Below are positions 26,748 to 38,290 of a stretch of 64,000 nucleotides of DNA, piece by piece; the first letter of the stretch is position 1; each line of letters opens with the position of its first letter. The position numbers and the translations under genes are program-made. The notes beneath the pieces are model-generated. The model was not told where the DNA came from. It did no database searches and saw only the letters and a program-made list of their open reading frames with translations. Where the stretch lies: assembly GCA_963514095.1 (NCBI GenBank), contig OY741280.1, positions 14,233,244 through 14,297,243 of the forward strand, in the 5' to 3' direction. The DNA comes from Eutrigla gurnardus (taxonomy: Eukaryota > Chordata > Actinopteri > Perciformes > Triglidae).

Positions 26748-27841
26748 CTGTTCAATGATAAAAACCTCATTCATTGTATTCGAGGGGGCCGTAAGAATAA
26801 TTATTTGGACCTTTTTTTAAATGTCACCCCTCAACCTACCTGAAAAAGAAAGATCTGGCAGTTTTTCTATGGTGCTTTGTCATTTTCATGAAATTGGACC
26901 CAAATAAAACACAAAACAACAATGCGACACTATGAAATAAATATTTAGAAGAAACAAATGTGAACATCCCAAATCACTGATTTCTAGGTAAATGAGGTAC
27001 TGGTGGTTCCTGCTATATTTATAAATCATTACATTTCATAGTGTTTTGATACTTTTGGGATGCGATCCGTGTCCGGTCGTGGCTATAAAGCAAACTCAAA
27101 AGTGGAAGATTGGTACATGGAGATATGAACTCAAAACTCATATTTTTTCTGAAAAATTCTCTTTAACACAATCTGCTCTCCACACCTGCTGTCACCGAGT
27201 GTGTGTGTGATTGTTTTGATTGATGCCCCTGCGTTAAAGCTGACCTTGCGGCGGGTGGAACAGTGTGCACACACACACACACACTCACACACACACACAC
27301 ACACACTGCATTGAACCAGCATTGATTTCTCCTGTTCAACTAGAAAACAAAGGACATTACATTATTTCAGGGAGTTCCTCTTCTCTTCTTTCTGAGTCTC
27401 AGTGCAGGTTTGCTGTTCTCTTAAAGTTCCCTTTCTTCCCTCCCTTTCTTAAAAAGCTGTTCATTGTCTTCTCCTCACTGCTTTTCATTACTGCTTATAT
27501 ACAGTATACTCCTCTTCCATTTCACTCTGGATCGGGTTGGGTATTCCTACTCAATTACTGAATCAATGCGATTCAAATTCAAAAGGTCCCGATTCATTTA
27601 GAGATATTTCAGGTTCAAATGAAAGACATGATCCAGAAGATTAAAAAAAGTGAATGCTACAAATTGTCCAAAGATGAACCAGTATAACCCGGTGCCTTAT
27701 TAAATATGTGTTAATATGTATGTAGGTATATGTATGTACCTTCCAAATCCCATTAACATGCAGCTCCTTCAACCAACCTGCACTATTAGGGTAACCTTCT
27801 CTCTCCCAGAATGCCATTAACTGACCTGGATTCAATTGTTG

Positions 27842-27894
27842 TTCATTCTGTCCTCCCTGGATTCAATTGTTGAATCCAGGGAGGACAGAATGAA
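27842..27894. repeat. 25-bp perfect inverted repeat with 3-nt loop
   Basis: Positions 27842-27866 and 27870-27894 are perfect reverse complements around ttg. The inner part overlaps a 17-bp direct repeat cctggattcaattgttg found at 27825-27841 and again at 27856-27872. The pattern fits a template-switch event that turned a short homology into a hairpin. Confidence 0.85.
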
Positions 27895-28050
27895 TGATCA
27901 ATGAAAGTGAGAAAGAAGACAGACAGACGGACACATAGATGGAGGGATGATAGAGGAGTGGATATCATCAGTCCCCTCAGGTCTCTTTGATAAAGATCAG
28001 AGACGCCACAGCCAGAACCTCAATCACATACGCACGCATTGACGCGCAAA

Positions 28051-28076
28051 CCCACACACACACACACACACACACA

Positions 28077-28133
<57 letters not shown>
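28051..28133. repeat. (CA)n microsatellite
   Basis: CA array with one AG interruption. A shorter CA array lies at 27266-27306. Confidence 0.95.
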
Positions 28134-28135
<2 letters not shown>

Positions 28136-30164
28136 CGTTTACACTGGGATCATGTTTAAGTCAAAGAGACTAGAGTCAAAATCAATCAATCAAGAGCTGA
28201 TAAGGGATCAGAGACACAGAGAAACAAACGGTGCAATGCTCCTTTAATGGCTGCTTTTAAATATGGATGCAAATGCTTTTCTCGCCGGGATTTTATCCCT
28301 GTGAGACGCCACCATTCAGTTTTTCCCCGGAACATTGCCTATCAGCCGCACAATCATTCAAATTTCACATTTTTATGAAGTGTTTCCTCGGAGGAGCCGG
28401 TGGAGGTGGCCATGCATGCCGCAGTCTTATCAGACTCATCACTGTGAGGATTGAATGTTATTGGCTCGTGTTTACTGCCGTGACTGACAAATAGTGATCG
28501 GGCACGAAACATAATTAATGGAGGACATGAAAAATTTAGGGAAAAGCTTTCTTAATGAAATATGTTTGTTTACTGACTTCTATGTGGGAAGCAATTAAAC
28601 GGTGTTCTAACTAAAACAGCACACTCCCTCGATGCCTGCGTCAAACCTGGTTTAATTTTGTCAACAGATGACCGAGGTGCTTTATGGACCCCGAGGGAGC
28701 AACGACCTCACAGGCCAATGCCCTTAATCCTGGCCCCTCTCCTTTTGGTTCACCTCACTTAACTTTCCCTTCATTATTTTCCAGGATGCTTGTTGAGTCA
28801 AACTGTTTAATAGCATTATTTATCCTTCATTGCTGCTCATTTTTAAAAAAGAAGTGTGGGGGTAAACTAGTTTAAATCATGCTAAAACTCCCACAGCTAC
28901 TGAGCATGTGAGTGTAAAGATTTCTACTGGCTAACTCCAAGAAAATCTAAAACGCCATGACCATCTGTGAGTAAGAAACACTCTCCATTAAATAAGGTTG
29001 GACTGATGGATAATGCCCAGATGGAGAAGGCTCTATTGATGCAAGTGACATCTGGCCAGTGAGAGCCTCAAAGTGTTTAACCTGCTGCCAGCAGCCAACT
29101 GTTTGTCTACAAAAAAAACCCCAAACTAAAACAGCTTCAAACCCTCAAAAAAGATGAAGGTTAAGGGGTGGACAGATCTAAAGAAGGTCATTCTTCCGTT
29201 TTATCTTTTTTTTAATTTGGACCAATGCCACTTTCTCCCTCCTTCAGGCAGAGTATATATCTCCAGTTATTTCAGCATTCAGCAACTGCACACCCTTAAA
29301 AGGAATTCAGGCCATTAGTTAAAATAACATTACTTTTTAAGATGAAATGTTAAGAGTCTGACTTTGATTTGTGTTTGGCAGACCATATCATTCCTTCTAT
29401 CATAAAGAAGGACATATGAGTGTGTTGTGCACTTTTAACCATTTCCCGTAAATGCATTTTTATTTGTTCAGCTCTCTCTTCTAACTATGTAAATTCTATG
29501 GTCAGTGTAAATTAGGCTAAAAGGGTGTTATATCATAGAGAGGAGGGACAACATGTAGTGGAGATATTGCAGGGGAGAGGACAAAAAGTAGCAGAAGTGA
29601 GGAGAGGTCGGGGATGAGGGGAGTCAAGTGAAATCTCTGCTGACTTGTTAGTCACATGGCAGCATGTTCTTGGTTGAAGAACATGTTCTCCCGTCCGTGT
29701 TCTCGGGGAAAACGCTTACATCTGGGAGCTGTGTGTCTGCTTGTGTATTGTACGCATGTCCATGTCTGCTTTCTATGCCTGCCCATGCCTCTGAACACAT
29801 GGATGTGTTGAAATGTATATTGTATGAATGTGAGTTATGTACATTTATCTTTGAGGTTGACACGGTCCGATGTTGTATTATATAACTGTATATTGTAAAA
29901 ACTCTCTACAACATGCCCCCTTCTATACTACACTTTAAACAACAAGACAGCTTTCTCAAATTATACACTAATTGTTCTTATGTGGTAATAAATATCTAAA
30001 AAATGTGCTTTGATTTTGTCTTCAGAGTAAATCAGCTGTGACGTAAAAGATCATGGAGTGGAATAGAGTAGAATCAAATAAAATAGGTGGTATAAAACAC
30101 ATTATCTCCAATGCTACCTATTTGATTGTATTTACATTTGTGCTACAGTTTACTTTTTACTAAA
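28134..30164. other. intronic sequence, no gene seen
   Basis: Unique DNA. A 9-bp inverted repeat (29663-29671 and 29777-29785 are not adjacent copies; the local hairpin is 29663-29671 with 29677-29685) overlaps two p53-like half-sites. No coding feature could be supported. Confidence 0.5.
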
Positions 30165-30425
30165 CTTCAACAGGATTCCCATTCTTTTCTAGAGATCATT
30201 GTCCAAGCCATTTTCAGTGATGAACGAGCTGGTAGGACAAACAGGGATTGTGCAATACAGTTAAATGTTTCTCTGTGGAAGTCTAATCAAAAAGATTGAG
30301 TCTGTGGCTATAATTCATCTTTAAATCATCTCTTGCATGCTTACAACTGACCGTAGATTGAGCTTATAATTAAAACTACTATTAAACGGTTACTAGCCAG
30401 CACTAGCATATGCATATTTATAGTT
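30165..30425 (+). repeat. dispersed repeat, copy 2 of 2
   Basis: This is the partner of 1060-1290, with matching blocks ttcccattcttttctagaga, aaatcatctcttgcatgctt and taattaaaac in the same order. The similarity may extend further on the 3' side (an ataact..ccttttcaga block near 30555), but it becomes weak. Family unknown. Confidence 0.6.
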
Positions 30426-31267
30426 GATGTGTATATGTACTGTATGTGTTTTGGCCACTTAAGTTGTAATGTCATCCAACCTGCATGTGAAGTGACCTGG
30501 GGGCTTCACAGTGTTTCCATGAACTTCCATTTGAACGTTAATATGATCTTAATATAACTTCACCTTTTCAGATGGCAATCTCTGTTTTGGGGAGCTTTGA
30601 TTGATAGCCCAGTTAATTCTCAGCTAAAGGAACCCAGGGGAAGGCTGGAATCATTTCCCAGAACGGCACACGATTTTCTGGGACATTTGATTTTGTTGTT
30701 CAATGTTTTCCAGGACATGTGAGAACCCTGATTAAGTCATAAAACATAATAACGGTGAAATCTAATGTAAAAATGTGAATTGGAGAAGATGTGTGAACAT
30801 GAACAAGGAGAAGGTGGTGCAGAAGCACAGAGAGGTGTAAGAGGAAACAAAACGAGTAATTCTTCAACAATGACCAAGCTGAGAAAGAACAGTGTGTGTG
30901 TGTGTGTGTGTGTGTGTTTTAGTGCTGTGATAATCTGAGATTCCGTCTCATCAGCACAATATGAAACTGCCTCTGACATCATACTAAATAATACATCATT
31001 GTCTTTCTCTCTATTTCACACAAACATGCACGTATACACACTATGTATGTGCTGGTGTATGAATTAGTTATGACCTGACAGTCTTCAGAGGAAGGGGGAA
31101 ATGTTCAAAGATCACATCAAAGTGTATCCCACCGAGCAGACAGCCTGGGAAGGATGGAGCCACAATACTGTACCTTTGCCTCTTCAGTTCCCTCCCATAG
31201 AGCGATCAATGAATTACCCTTTTTCATGTATTTCTGTTTTAAAAAATGTAATAATACAGTGTGGTAA

Positions 31268-31660
31268 TCCATCCATTAATATATTCATCCTTTTTCTACA
31301 TCATATCCAGCTCCGATACGCAGTAGCAGCAGGTTAAGCAGAGCCTCCTCCCCTTCCACATCCTCCAGTTCCTCCGGAGACATGAGTCCCGAGGCGTTCA
31401 AAGGCCAGGTGGGGTATGAAAGCCCTCCAGCATCTTCTGTGTGTGCCCCAGGGTCGCCTCCTGGTCCGACATGCCTGGAATAACTCAACAGGCCTCCTTG
31501 TCAGACGTCTGAATGACATCGGCTCATTTCCATGTGAAGGACTCCACATGTCTTTGCTCCTTACCCTCATCCCTGAGGGCGATCTCGGTCACGCTACAAA
31601 GCCAACGCAGTTCGATCTCAATCTCATTCTCTACACCAAAAGGTGAGGGCCGGAGCACAC
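31268..31660 (-). mobile_element. degenerate non-LTR retrotransposon 3' part (Rex1/L2-like)
   Basis: Read on the minus strand, broken frames resemble the C-terminal reverse-transcriptase tail of fish LINEs: RHVGPGGDPG and, in another frame, LAFERLG followed by PEELEDVEGEEALL, where intact copies have an RRRW...LAWERLG...PEELEE pattern as I remember it. The 3' side near 31268 carries a short GGAT-like tail. Frameshifts separate the matching pieces, so it is dead. The family is inferred from memory and may be Rex1/Babar or L2. Confidence 0.6.
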
Positions 31661-31874
31661 ATGTTTTGGTGAATCCAGATTTTCACCTTTGTTCTGATCA
31701 CTTGTGATGCTGCACTAATCCACATAGTGTTCATATGTTCCAACCTACTCTATCTTGTACAGGCTATATCTTTCTATTGAAATGACTAGAAATGAAATGC
31801 ACTTTAGATTGGCCCTTGCTTTTGTAGATTATAATGCATGGATGATACATTTGCAATTTTAATCTGTACTGGGA

Positions 31875-32021
<147 letters not shown>

Positions 32022-32465
32022 ACAAATTAACCAGTGATTTCTGAGGTTATACACGCTTATTTTCTAAAACCGTATTGTTGGCAATGCTAAGACAATACCT
32101 GCAGAAATCTAAAATCTCAAAAATCAGGCAGAAGGATTAGATGGATTAAAGGTGACTTGCCAAAAATTGTTCCAAACCATGGTGGCTCATTCCTCCTGAG
32201 AAAATCTCCTCCGCGCTGTATAAATTTACAGCCAAGCTGCGCGTTTTAGATGAGATGCTGAATACAGCAAGACACACATATCATCAGCATAATGTTGCAT
32301 TTATTTTTAATTACTGCCAAGTTTGAGTTCTCTCCCTCTCTCCCTTTCTCTCTCCCCCTTTCTCTCTCCCCCTCTCTCTCTCAGAAGCCACATGGGCCAA
32401 GTAGCAAGTGGAAACTGGTGTCAGTGAATAAATCTGGGACAACTGCTTGGACATAAAAGTAGCAC

Positions 32466-32478
32466 AAACACACACACA

Positions 32479-32521
<43 letters not shown>
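32466..32521. repeat. (CA)n microsatellite
   Basis: CA array with one aaac interruption, preceded by a CT-rich stretch at 32326-32383. Confidence 0.93.
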
Positions 32522-32526
<5 letters not shown>

Positions 32527-32751
32527 TTCAGAGATGACATGTGTGCAGACTTGAACCACGGCACTTTGCAATCAGTGATAGTGTCATTATGAGGCACAGC
32601 ACAGACATATCAACAAATTGAACACCCACTAACCAACCAACCTACATCCAGAGGAGCACACAGGCCCCTTAAAAGATGCAGAAGGCCACACAGGCAGACA
32701 GTTAAGCAGCCATGTTCAATGGCAACCAGCTGTGACCAACTGTGCATATGT

Positions 32752-32763
32752 GTGTGCATGTGT

Positions 32764-32797
<34 letters not shown>
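32752..32797. repeat. (GT)n microsatellite
   Basis: GT array with gcgt variants on the left side. Confidence 0.9.
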
Positions 32798-32939
32798 CAA
32801 CAAGCTGTCATCTGAAGGTTTGTGAGCACGACGGTGTGCATTCAATTTCAATCAGACAAGACAGCCGCTATATTTCTTTACATTGCTTTTCCACGTTGGC
32901 ACAAAGGCCTGAATTCCTTTCTGAAGAAGGAACATTGTA

Positions 32940-33072
32940 TAAAACATTTTATGTTATTTCTAGTCACTTTCTATTTTATATCGTTTTTGTATAGACTCTA
33001 ATGCATGTTTAATGTATGTTCAATGTATGTTATTGCTACTGGATGCTTGAATTTCCTTTGGGATCAATAAAG

Positions 33073-33140
<68 letters not shown>
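32940..33140 (+). mobile_element. retroelement 3' tail ending in (TATC)n
   Basis: The sequence tttgggatcaataaagtatc runs directly into about 17 copies of TATC (33073-33140). This polyA-signal-like tail followed by TATC repeats is a very common 3' end of teleost LINE/SINE insertions. Upstream sequence to about 32940 is probably part of it but too decayed to place. A second weak tail-like segment, tctaatctaaatctaatctg, occurs at 33494-33513. Confidence 0.5.
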
Positions 33141-33143
<3 letters not shown>

Positions 33144-34308
33144 ACTACTGTAAAGACAAAAACAATGACATGACCATGATGCCGTCTCACACACCATCTG
33201 TATCCCTCTGCACTTTACTGTGTCCATTGAAACAGAGTACTCAGACTTTGAGTGTATGATTCAATGCTAAATCAAACCTAATGTTGTTAATGTGTATTAT
33301 CTACTGCTCGAATTAATGTCTTGCACTGTGTCCTTCTGAATTGCGTCTCATGTATCTGCACAGTGAATATCAAGGACCTACATCATTATGCACGTATTTG
33401 TTTTGTGTCATGTGTGTGCCTGCGGTAGACAATTTTATGCTCCCCTGTTTTATGCTCCACAATTAACTGCCTCATTGAGAACATCAAAGTTTTTCTAATC
33501 TAAATCTAATCTGAAATTGTTAATGCACACAGGACATGGTGCAGATACATAGGGAGTTCTAATTTTAACCATAACTTCCACTGTTCATATCTCTTCTTTC
33601 ATCTGTGAAGATGATACCGTGGGGTTTACTCAGGCCCTAAAGGGAGAGGGCAGAAGTGGACCCTTTATTACCCCTGCAATGGGCCAAGTTACCTCTGGAA
33701 GCAACCAATACATATCGTTCATGTTACATGTCAGGTTTCACCTGAATTTAAATAACATAATTATATGAGTAAGATGTTTAGCGCCCAATCACTTTACTTT
33801 AAAAATCTAAATCTTATTGTTATTCTGTGACATAAATATGGCCTCTAAAAGTCTGTTTCTGACCCTGCCCGTCTTTAAACAGTCCCTTTAGCATGCCCTC
33901 ATTTTGTGTCATTCTCTGCCCATGCTTTTTTCTCTCAGACAGCCTGCCATGTTGGAAAGGAATGAACTTTGTCACCCATTAGGAGGTACTCTCCTGCGCT
34001 GAGGGGCAAGGAGTAAAACAATGTGGACTGAGTGCAGAACATGGCAGGTTCCACTGATAACTCTGAATCTGTATGGCCTTTGATAATTGTTGACATCCAT
34101 AAAAAGCTGAATACTGGCATATTTGATTCAACCTAGGTTTGCTAGTCTTCACGCATCCACAGGAAAAGGCATACATATAAGGAATCGATCTTGGGATTTT
34201 ATAAATCAATATGGGATCATTCAAATGAAGATCGATTTGTTAAAACCCCATCCATCCAAATGCTAAGTAGGGGTTTAAACCTACCCTTACAAACCTTTTA
34301 TTTAAAGG
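33141..34308. other. intronic sequence, no gene seen
   Basis: Unique AT-rich DNA with a weak retroelement-like tail at about 33494-33513. No gene recognised. Confidence 0.5.
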
Positions 34309-34366
34309 CAGGGGTGCAAACTCATCAGGGATGAAAAAGGTGACAAGGACCCAAACCCCCTCGCGG

Positions 34367-34367
34367 A

Positions 34368-34400
<33 letters not shown>

Positions 34401-34418
34401 ATATATATATATATATAT

Positions 34419-34473
<55 letters not shown>
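34367..34473. repeat. (AT)n/(AC)n compound microsatellite
   Basis: Alternating AT and AC blocks, inside the left arm of the 34309-35772 transposon. Confidence 0.95.
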
Positions 34474-34474
<1 letters not shown>

Positions 34475-35012
34475 CATATGCTTCAATGTTATTCCTCTGC
34501 CTCACTGAAGGGGGCTGGCGAGAGCCTGGAAAATGGACTTCCCTTCCAGTGAAGGTATAAATAATGGGAGACCAATGCCAGGGCTAAAAGGTTTGCTTCA
34601 AACGACGGAACATAAAATAACTCGATCGACTCCTCACATTGAAAGACAAACTGCTTTGAAAATATTTGGAACCTCAAGAATAGATTTGACTCTGGACGAA
34701 CGGAATAAATATTAGCAAGGGGAGGTAGGGGGCTTCTCACCCCTCATTCGCTAACATTACATCGATATCAGAGTAAGCCTTTGCTCCGTTGATTTTCCAT
34801 TATTTATTTTAGGTTTTTTTTTTTAATGTGAAGGTATGGTAGGTACATTTAACGTTGTTTTCTCGCTTAGATTTTTCAAAGGTTCCTGAGAAATAGACAC
34901 TGTACTATCCGATAACACCGTTATTGTAACCAGCAAAAATGGTTGTGATTTGCGATGCGTATGTCAGCGAACTGTCTGACATTAGCACGTTAGCCTACGT
35001 TAGAAAGCCTGA

Positions 35013-35510
35013 TGGTACAGACACACCAACTCCGGCAGCAGACGTCAAGTCAACGGATCCCATTCATTGTCTATGTAGAGCAGGAGCTCCGCATGATGGA
35101 TACGGCACGTCGAATTGACTGCCCTGTCGCCGTACGTGAATTTGCATAAAGTTCGATGGATTGAACTTTATGCAAATGCCGTCCGTCCAACGCAATGCCG
35201 CCGGCTCCAGAAACTTCGTTCAAACTATCAAACTAGGCAGTGTTGATCAAATATGAATCCAGATTCTGTTACTGCACTACACATTTCCCGCCTCAAATGT
35301 TTTCAGAAACATGCTTTAGCGTGTAGTTTAACTGTAAAATGAGATCGTTTGTGGCCCGGCCGCCATGTTGGAAACGGCAGAGCAAAACTCAAGTCCCGCC
35401 CACTTCGCAGGACGTCTATCCAATTGATCCAACTTGAACACAGAACTGCCCACTCGCCGGTGCGTTCGACGGTCCGTTGCGTCGCTGCCGGAGTTGGTGT
35501 GTCTGTACCA
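35013..35510. mobile_element. 498-bp MITE-like element with perfect terminal inverted repeats
   Basis: The two ends, starting tggtacagacacaccaactc at the left, are perfect inverted copies over about 27 bp. The flanks carry TGA on both sides (35010-35012, 35511-35513). The data equally fit a 2-bp AT duplication with the repeat starting one base further in, which would suggest a PIF/Harbinger or ISL2EU-type element; the superfamily is not settled. Inside lies a perfect 15-bp inverted repeat (35153-35167 and 35176-35190, 8-nt loop). It has no coding capacity. It sits inside the 34309-35772 element and so is the younger insertion. Confidence 0.85.
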
Positions 35511-35974
35511 TGACGTTTTTGAAGCGTACCAACGTCATTCCTGTCTAGTACGGCATCAAGGCAGCTACAGACCCGAAAATGACATGATTACACGGGTTGG
35601 CCAAACGAACAAGCTTGGAATAAATATTTATGACAGCTTGCGTTCGCCGATTACTTGGACGCCCCCCCCCCCCCGAAATATTTTTATTGCAGATCTCCAT
35701 GAATCACACAAATGACCTTTTTCGGAACAAAAACGGCGAATTTCGCCGAAAGGTGACAAGTTTGCATCCCTGTAAAGGGCTCTATGTGTTGTGTTTTCTA
35801 AATATAACATGTCTAGCAAATATGAACAGGGGTTGCTTCAGGTAAACACCACATACAGCACCTGCTAAATTACTTCTGCTTTCATAAACAAGGTATCCAC
35901 AAAGGGAGCGCTGCTGTATTTCTTTCTCACACCCAGACTCACAGTCTCACGGACCAAAACAGACACGGCCGTAC

Positions 35975-36087
35975 CTTCATAGTTGAGTTTGAAGCCGTGT
36001 GCAGACACGGCAAAGTCGCTGGTCAACCTCAAAGAGAAGACGTTCCCGGTGCTGGTGACAGGGGTCGGAATCTGGAAGCCTGTCAGC
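35975..36087 (-). CDS. csmd3: csmd3 internal exon B: C-terminal part of CUB domain 1
   Basis: This 113-bp exon has 37 full codons, from LTGFQIPTPVTSTGN to LRLTSDFAVSAHGFKLNYE. It begins with a single G that completes the Arg codon left as AG by exon A, and ends with a single G completed by AG of exon C. The SDFAVSAHGF segment is the last conserved CUB strand pair; its Asp is a candidate third calcium ligand. The acceptor is tttgtgtttcgacag and the donor is GAAG/gtacgg. With exon A it makes one complete CUB domain with only one Cys pair (TCGG and NCTW), which I recall as normal for this family. The match to CSMD3 (SDFAVSAHGFK) is better than to its paralogues. It lies 22600 bp downstream of exon A. 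Confidence 0.92.
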
Positions 36088-36879
36088 CTGTCGAAACACA
36101 AAGAGGAATGTGTTGAAATGATCAGCAAATTAGCATGAAACACACAGGGACAACAACACAAAAGAGCAACACAAGTAAACACAACGGATGATGGATGCAT
36201 TGGTGCAGTATAACATGTATTAATTGTCAGGTAGCTTTTAAGAATGAACACATTTGTCAGAGCACAGGCTGCCGGCTAAACGTCCGACTGGAACGCATTC
36301 TCTGCCAGCTTTTCTATATTCTATTCTCTCTTTCTTCACACGCTCTTTTAGACTTGCATTTGCACTGTGCGTGACCAAAATGTGCTCCTGCTGTGTGCGT
36401 TCACAATGCAGCATTTTGTTGTTGTTGCCGGATACATTCCACAGGAAGGAGTGAGGCTCTTTAGAGAAGAGCATAACGGCTAACCGTTAGCGTGGTGACA
36501 GGTTCTGTCACAAAGAGCTGCAAGAAAACAGCCAATTCTGGGAAAACCGAGGTGTCTGGTCACTGTAATAATGATGCTTTGCCAGTTGGATTACACTCCT
36601 ATCTGTGATGTTTGCTCCTACCAGTGCCGCTGCCTGTCATAGAGGCTCTGGGGAGGGACTAAAACAACTCTCCGTTATTTGAAAACATAAAGAAGGGCTG
36701 CACTAAAGCCCACAACTCAAAATAAACTAACAAAAAAAGTGAACTTTGTTTAGATAACTGGTAATACCAAATACCCTTTAAAACTTGCACACAATTGCCC
36801 AGGTCAGCCTTCAGCTTTAGGATTTAAGAAGCCACAGCAACGCATTTCAGCTTGTCCTGCAGCTATCATTCTTCTATCC

Positions 36880-38290
36880 ATTCTTCCTTTTCTTTTGTCC
36901 ACTTCCTCTCTTCCTCTTTCATCTCTCCTCCTCCTCCTCCATCCACTGGAACCAGCTCTTCCTCTCTAGCATCATGCCCATCCTCTCTTCTTCCTCTCTA
37001 TGTCTTCCCCTAGCATTCACACTGCTACCTTTTTTCTAGTTCCTCTTTCACCCTTTCTTCTGTTGAACATCCCTTTTTTTTTAATCATCTTTCTTTCTTA
37101 CCTACATTTACTTTGATCCTTCCTCTCACCCAATACAGCCCATGTCTCTCTGTCCTCAGTATAACTTCCCTCGTCAAGGTCCTATGTGTGCTTTTGACGT
37201 GTGATGTGTCTCCTCCTTTACTTTTCTTGAATCATTTCAATAGCTATTCATTAGTTCCTCCTGGGTTAACCTTAATCACTCCTCTGAACTGCGTGCTTCC
37301 TATTCAATCTTAGCTTTCTTAATACAAAAACAAAAACATATGAGGATATGTCAGGAAATACTCGACATACGAGACAAATTCAATATCTTCTAGCAATATT
37401 TGTGGCCAACGTTACGTGACGGTGGCAAGCACTATGTCTGTCCATGACCTGCAGAAACAAAGACACTTTTATATTAGCATAACATGCTCTCCAGGTATGA
37501 TTAAGTGTCATTTAAATATTTAATTAATTTATTGAGATCTCCTGCCCCATCCTTGCACTCAGCTTTCTTCTCTTAATTTTTCTGATTTTCTATCAGCAAA
37601 ACACCCACAGTCAACAGTTTCTTTAGACTTTATCTGTACCTCCTCTTAGCCCTTCTTTCATCTTCTTCTTGTCCCTCCTACCTTGCTTTTATCCTCCATT
37701 ATGTACCTACTTCATCACTTCTCCTCTGCTCTTTTCATCACTCAACCCACCAATTCATTTTCACCATCTCACCACCTGCTTTTCATATTGTATTATTGTG
37801 TCCTATCCTAACCTCTCCTTTCATCTCTTCTCTTGTTTGCCATCTCACATCCCTTTTCCTACTGGAAAGTGTTTCTCTGCACTTTCCTCTAATCATTCTG
37901 TCCACCTTTCTGCTCAATCAAAGTGTGCTTCGCCCCTTAACATACTTCTACCTCTCCTGTCAATCTCCCTTCCCTTGTTGTCAGTTCCCCGTCTCTCTCA
38001 GTTGGCCCTTCTTAGCTGACTTACTCCTTTCTACTTCTCTATTCTCTCTATCTCCTTGAATACCACTCAAAGCACGGATGGTGGCCACAGCCTTAAAAGC
38101 ACCCAAATATCTCGTTAATCTCTCCCTCTGTTCCTAATCTATATCTCCAGTATGTCTGCCGCCTTCCTATTTTTGCTCATTTTCTCCTCTCATGTCTACT
38201 TTTAACATACCTTCCTGTCGCTATTCATGCTTTAACAATAACCGAATTACTGCAATTTCACTGCCCTTTTTAGACTTTCTTTCCCCTTCC
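36880..38290 (+). repeat. long pyrimidine-rich low-complexity region
   Basis: C+T-rich blocks on the plus strand occupy roughly 36880-37320, 37620-38060 and 38120-38290, separated by ordinary AT-rich sequence. Motifs such as cttcct, ctcctcctcctcc and tctctccc recur without a fixed period. In the csmd3 transcript the region is purine-rich. Ser/Leu/Pro-rich frames here are compositional. Confidence 0.65.

Larger units (their letters stand above)
34309..35772. mobile_element. hAT-like element interrupted by a second transposon
   Basis: The left end caggggtgcaaact and the right end, read on the minus strand, cagggatgcaaact form an imperfect terminal inverted repeat of hAT type. Both ends are followed immediately outside by TAAAGG (34303-34308 and 35773-35778), a possible decayed target duplication; 8 bp would be expected for hAT, so the boundary is not certain. 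Total length is 1464 bp, of which 498 bp are the nested element at 35013-35510 and about 107 bp are an (AT)n/(AC)n array. No transposase frame is visible. Confidence 0.65.

Noticed and set aside
27842..27894. Hairpin as a microRNA precursor
   Set aside because: The stem is perfect with a 3-nt loop and only 53 nt long, too short and too regular for a typical pre-miRNA.
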